Part shown: positions 14,541 to 17,735 of the stretch, one piece after another
Position numbering within the stretch: position 1 is the first letter of the stretch
How the letters are laid out: the number at the start of each line of letters is the position of its first letter
Assembly (NCBI GenBank): GCA_023228995.1
Contig: JALOAD010000058.1
Span: forward strand, 1 to 17,735
Reading direction: 5' to 3'
Source: JALOAD01 sp023228995 [NCBI: Candidatus Muiribacterium halophilum]
Lineage (GTDB): Bacteria; Muiribacteriota; Muiribacteriia; Muiribacteriales
Length of the DNA stretch: 17,735 bases
The notes under the pieces: generated by a model
Databases searched by the model: none
What the model was told of the DNA's origin: nothing
What the model saw: the letters and a program-made list of their open reading frames with translations, nothing else
Made by a program: the position numbers and the translations under genes

Positions 14541-15769
14541 ATAATAACCTTTCTTCATTGGCGATAGGTTCATTTATATGTAACATATCAATATTTTTAG
14601 TTTCATTTTTTAGAGTAAAACTATTTTCAACTCAATTTACAATTGAAGAATATGGAATTTCTACAACTATTTTAAATATTTCAAATGTAATTTTTTTAAT
14701 TTCCACATTTAATTCAACTCAATATTTACTGAGAATAGGTAATAAAAATGTTAAAAATATAAAAAAATATTCAAATTTAGTTTTTATATTTTCTTTTATA
14801 ATAAATCCTGTTGTGTTCTTAGGTATGATTTTTTTATTTAAAGATCTTTTTAGTTATTTGAGTTTAAATTTGTCGATAGTTTTTTTTTTATATACTATTT
14901 TGTTTGCATTCGCACAAATTCAAAGGGTTTATGATTTTTTGTTAGAAAGATATAATTTCTATTTTTTTGAAACTTTTTTTATAGTTGCATTTCCCGCTAT
15001 TTTTAGTTTGTTTATATTTTTATTTTTTAAAAAGATTGATTTAAAAGATTACTTGATTTCTTATTTATTTACGCAAATAATAATTATATTTTTTTATATT
15101 AAATTAAAAATAACTTTTTTTGAAATCAATAAAAGTTACTTTAATTTTAAAGTTATTAAAAAGTTTTTTTTAAGTTCTTTGAATTATAGCTCATGGCTGA
15201 TTTTTATGCAATTAGGAGAGAAAGTATTTGTTTTGTCAGATAAATTTTTTTTGATGAAATTTTTGGATAATCCCGTGGTGGGTATATATTCATTAGCTTT
15301 AATACCGTCATCAATTAGTTATGCGATGATGGTTGGTATGTTAGAAGTATTAAAAAACAAAATATTTAAACGAAAAATTGATAAAAGTATGTTGAAAAAT
15401 ATCTTGTTGATAATTGTCCTATCATATTTTTTTATTACATTTATAATATTATATTTTAAAGATTTTTGGATTAAATTTTTGTCTGATGATAAGTATAATA
15501 TTTATATTACTATTGATTTAATATTTGTATTAATGATGATGTCTTTTTTTCACACCATTGTCATATTCTTTTCATTAATTTTACAGAGAAAATATGAAAC
15601 TAAAATAATTGGTTTATCATATTTAACTGGTATTATTTCTAACTTTGTGTTAAATTATTTTTTTGTAATTAGATTTGGATTAATTGGTGTTTCTTTCGCT
15701 AGCTTAATGTCTATTATAATTGTATTAATTGGTATGCTGATTTTTGGGAACTCAAGGAAAATAAATTAA
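14537..15769 (+). CDS. Wzx-like polysaccharide flippase (second copy)
   Basis: A 410-residue, very hydrophobic protein with about twelve membrane segments, consistent with the MOP-superfamily polysaccharide exporters. The opening ISIFLVSFFRVKLFSTQFTI and YGISTTILNISNV resembles the first two helices of that family; QRVYDFLLERYNFYFFET follows the pattern of the middle loop. It is shorter than the flippase at 5044 and shares little obvious sequence with it. Neighbouring the glycosyltransferase and polymerase, it is the better candidate to export the repeat unit encoded here. A T10 tract (14880-14889, codons 115-118) could promote slippage. It ends in TAA and the next ATG follows directly. Confidence 0.78.
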   Translation: MNNNLSSLAIGSFICNISIFLVSFFRVKLFSTQFTIEEYGISTTILNISNVIFLISTFNSTQYLLRIGNKNVKNIKKYSNLVFIFSFIINPVVFLGMIFLFKDLFSYLSLNLSIVFFLYTILFAFAQIQRVYDFLLERYNFYFFETFFIVAFPAIFSLFIFLFFKKIDLKDYLISYLFTQIIIIFFYIKLKITFFEINKSYFNFKVIKKFFLSSLNYSSWLIFMQLGEKVFVLSDKFFLMKFLDNPVVGIYSLALIPSSISYAMMVGMLEVLKNKIFKRKIDKSMLKNILLIIVLSYFFITFIILYFKDFWIKFLSDDKYNIYITIDLIFVLMMMSFFHTIVIFFSLILQRKYETKIIGLSYLTGIISNFVLNYFFVIRFGLIGVSFASLMSIIIVLIGMLIFGNSRKIN

Positions 15770-17107
15770 ATGAATATTTGTTTTGTTGCGAATCATAGAA
15801 AAACAATTTTCTTTCATAAAATAAGTCAAGAGTTAGAAAAAAAGGGGATTGTTGTTTATTGGATTACAGTTAATAAAAAAAATTTCAATTTTTTAAATAA
15901 GAAATATAAAAAAGAAAAAATATTATACATAAGTAAAAATATAAAAAAAAATAATATTGTTGGAGAGTTTAAGTTAAATGAAATAGTGGCTAATGATAGA
16001 GCTTTAAAATATAATATAAAAGAAGGTCTTTTATTTCTTGAAAATATACAAAAACCTGTATTAAATTTTCTTATAAAAAATAATATAAAGAAAATATTTG
16101 GTGAAAATACTTGGGCACATGAGATTTTAATAAAAAGGATTGCAGAATCAGAGAATATAAATTATTTATTACCACATACTATTAGAATTCCATATAATAG
16201 ATTTGGGTTTTTTAAAGATGAATACTATTCAATTTTATTAGAAAGAAAAAAACATGAAGAAGATTATAAAAATGTTGATTTTTTAAAAAAACCGGATTAT
16301 TTGATGTTGAATGATAAAAAAATAAAAAAAAACAAAACAATATTTTCAAATTTTAAAAAAATCTTTAGATTTTTGTTTGATTATTATTATGACAAATTTG
16401 ATCCAAATTATTCGGGATTTTATAATAAAATAAAAGAAAAATTTGCTGAGAAAAGAAATCGATTATTTTATAAATATATAAAAAAAACTTATATTGGTGA
16501 AGAATTTCTTAAGACTAATAAGTATATTTTTTTTGGATTACATAAACAACCTGAAGCTTCAATTGATGTGATAGGAAGATATTATGAAGATCAGTATAAA
16601 CTTATTTATAATTTATGGAGAATATTACCATCAAATTATTTTTTATTAATTAAGGATCATACTAATGCAATAGGAGATAGAAGTTATTCTTTTTATAAAA
16701 AAATAAAAACATTACCCAAAGTTATTTTATTAAATGAAAAAATGGATTCTCACTTGATTGTACAATATTCTCAATTAGTGGCAACCGTTTCTGGAACAAT
16801 AGGTTTTGAAGCTATTTTAAGAGATAAAAGAGCAATTACATTTGGACCGGTATTTTTTAGTAAATATACAAATTGTTTACAAATAGGATTAGATGATTTA
16901 AAAAAATATACTTTAAAAGATATAATTGATAAAATTGATAGAATTCCTAATGATATTGAAAAATTAAAAAAATATCTAATTTGTAATTCCTTTGAAGGTA
17001 TAATATCTGATCCTGATGCAGATGAAAGATGCATAGAAAATAAGAATATAAAATTCATTGTTAATTCAATTTTATATGTTTGTAACAATTGTGAAAGCAA
17101 ATATTGA
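15770..17107 (+). CDS. Capsule-type glycosyltransferase (Caps_synth / KpsS-KpsC-like)
   Basis: A 445-residue cytoplasmic protein resembling the capsule polysaccharide synthesis family that includes KpsS/KpsC-like transferases. Motifs in order: GENTWAHEILIKRIAE (111-126), LPHTIRIP (134-141), FGLHKQPEAS (255-264), LIKDHTNAIGDRSYSFY (293-309) and TVSGTIGFEAILRDKRAITF (339-358). The last is the typical donor-site helix, with SGT and an acidic residue before a conserved fixed-turn glycine. It lacks membrane segments. The donor cannot be read from sequence; the CMP-pseudaminic acid made upstream is a reasonable candidate because relatives use CMP-Kdo, but this is inference. It ends in TGA, 23 bases before the polymerase start. 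Confidence 0.72.
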   Translation: MNICFVANHRKTIFFHKISQELEKKGIVVYWITVNKKNFNFLNKKYKKEKILYISKNIKKNNIVGEFKLNEIVANDRALKYNIKEGLLFLENIQKPVLNFLIKNNIKKIFGENTWAHEILIKRIAESENINYLLPHTIRIPYNRFGFFKDEYYSILLERKKHEEDYKNVDFLKKPDYLMLNDKKIKKNKTIFSNFKKIFRFLFDYYYDKFDPNYSGFYNKIKEKFAEKRNRLFYKYIKKTYIGEEFLKTNKYIFFGLHKQPEASIDVIGRYYEDQYKLIYNLWRILPSNYFLLIKDHTNAIGDRSYSFYKKIKTLPKVILLNEKMDSHLIVQYSQLVATVSGTIGFEAILRDKRAITFGPVFFSKYTNCLQIGLDDLKKYTLKDIIDKIDRIPNDIEKLKKYLICNSFEGIISDPDADERCIENKNIKFIVNSILYVCNNCESKY

Positions 17108-17130
17108 ATATTAAGAAGGGAATTTTAAAT

Positions 17131-17735
17131 TTGAAAAATTTTATTTTTTTAAAACTTATTTGTTTTATAAGTGTAATTATATTTTTTATTCTTAGTTTTG
17201 TTATTTCAGAATCTTATATTTTTTATTTTAATTTATTTATAATAAGTATATTTGTTATATTTTCTATATATATATTTTTTTTTAAATCCTTTTATTTTGT
17301 TTTACTATATCCTTTTCTTTTTTCTTTTTTCTTTGTAGGAATAAGTTGTTTTTTAATTGAGTGCGAAAATTATATTATTGAACAAACGATATATGGTTTT
17401 ACCACAGGTGCTACAATAAGAATGTTATGCTATAGTTTATTTTTTTTAATTTTAATAATTTATATAACTAAAATAAAGTTTAATAAAAATGTTTTTTTTT
17501 TAATAAACAAACAAAATTACTTATTCTATTTCAATATTATTTTTACTATTTGTTTAATATATTTATTTTTTCCTATATTTAAGCATGGAAGTGCACTTTC
17601 TTTAGGAGTTAATCGTTTTATTTATAAAAACTTATTTTTTAGTTTTTTTTATAAAAAAGTTTTATTGCTTTGTATAAATATTTTGCCAATAATTGGGATT
17701 AATTTATGTTTTAAAAAAAAGAATAATCGGATATA
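17131..17735 (+). CDS. wzy: Wzy-like polysaccharide polymerase, 3'-truncated, TTG start
   Basis: An open frame runs from TTG at 17131 to the end of the window (201 codons, no stop). AAGAAGGG at 17113-17120 is an excellent ribosome site ten bases upstream, which decides for this start; the first in-frame ATG is about 290 bases later. The protein is almost all hydrophobic helices. The segment FPIFKHGSALSLGVNRF (about 147-163) recalls the loop before a helix in O-antigen/EPS polymerases, where GVNRF-like phrases occur. Together with Wzz and two flippases it fits Wzy, the inner-membrane enzyme that joins repeat units. The gene is extremely T-rich and holds a T10 tract at 17492-17501. Family assignment rests mainly on topology and context. 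Confidence 0.65.
   Translation, partial: MKNFIFLKLICFISVIIFFILSFVISESYIFYFNLFIISIFVIFSIYIFFFKSFYFVLLYPFLFSFFFVGISCFLIECENYIIEQTIYGFTTGATIRMLCYSLFFLILIIYITKIKFNKNVFFLINKQNYLFYFNIIFTICLIYLFFPIFKHGSALSLGVNRFIYKNLFFSFFYKKVLLLCINILPIIGINLCFKKKNNRI

Noticed and set aside
16771-17100. Reverse-strand frame of 109 codons opposite the glycosyltransferase
   Set aside because: It lies wholly within a gene with clear motifs on the + strand and has no independent support.
1-17735. A window-wide genetic code in which TGA is sense (code 4 or 25)
   Set aside because: The polysaccharide genes contain no internal TGA in more than 4000 codons, use TGG for Trp, and several end in TGA (8712, 14540, 17107) with ATGA overlaps or at normal family length. 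I note that reading those three TGAs as sense would add only a few residues before TAA or TAG, so terminal codons alone do not decide it.

Overview
The window is AT-rich DNA (clearly below 35% G+C by eye, some stretches near 15-20%) with every recognised gene on the + strand. A complete pseudaminic acid pathway, a Wzz-type chain-length regulator, two flippases and a Wzy-like polymerase point to a Gram-negative bacterium that makes a nonulosonic-acid surface polysaccharide (O-antigen, capsule or glycan for flagella or pili). I cannot assign a genus; a low-GC member of Campylobacterota, Deferribacterota, Fusobacteriota or a similar lineage would fit.

Left third (1-3830), accessory DNA. A 5'-truncated AAA-ATPase/PD-(D/E)XK protein gene is followed by two units of the same plan. 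Each has a hairpin-array repeat (R1), then a promoter with the extended -10 TGATATAAT, then gene(s), then an element with a 27-bp tandem repeat and a GC-rich hairpin (R2). Unit 1 carries a ComF-like phosphoribosyltransferase and a SLOG-like nucleotide-binding protein. Unit 2 carries an orphan ParA ATPase. The phosphoribosyltransferase and ParA genes each contain exactly one in-frame TGA and are otherwise open, and both end in TGA directly followed by TAA. They may be recent pseudogenes, recoded genes, or genes from a source that reads UGA as sense.

Middle (3883-11971), start of the polysaccharide locus. wzz and a first wzx flippase abut. Then come pseB, pseC, pseF, pseG, an N-formyltransferase and pseI, tightly packed or overlapping. 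The formyltransferase sits where the acetyltransferase PseH usually is, so I infer a 7-N-formyl pseudaminic acid (Pse5Ac7Fo-like), delivered as a CMP-sugar by PseF.

Right part (12020-17735), more AT-rich and probably strain-variable. It holds an asparagine-synthase-like enzyme without the N-terminal glutaminase cysteine, a hexapeptide-repeat acyltransferase, a second flippase, a capsule-type glycosyltransferase and the start of a Wzy-like polymerase from a TTG codon that runs off the window. Together these would modify, assemble, flip and polymerise the repeat unit. No rRNA, tRNA, CRISPR array, transposase or integrase was recognised.
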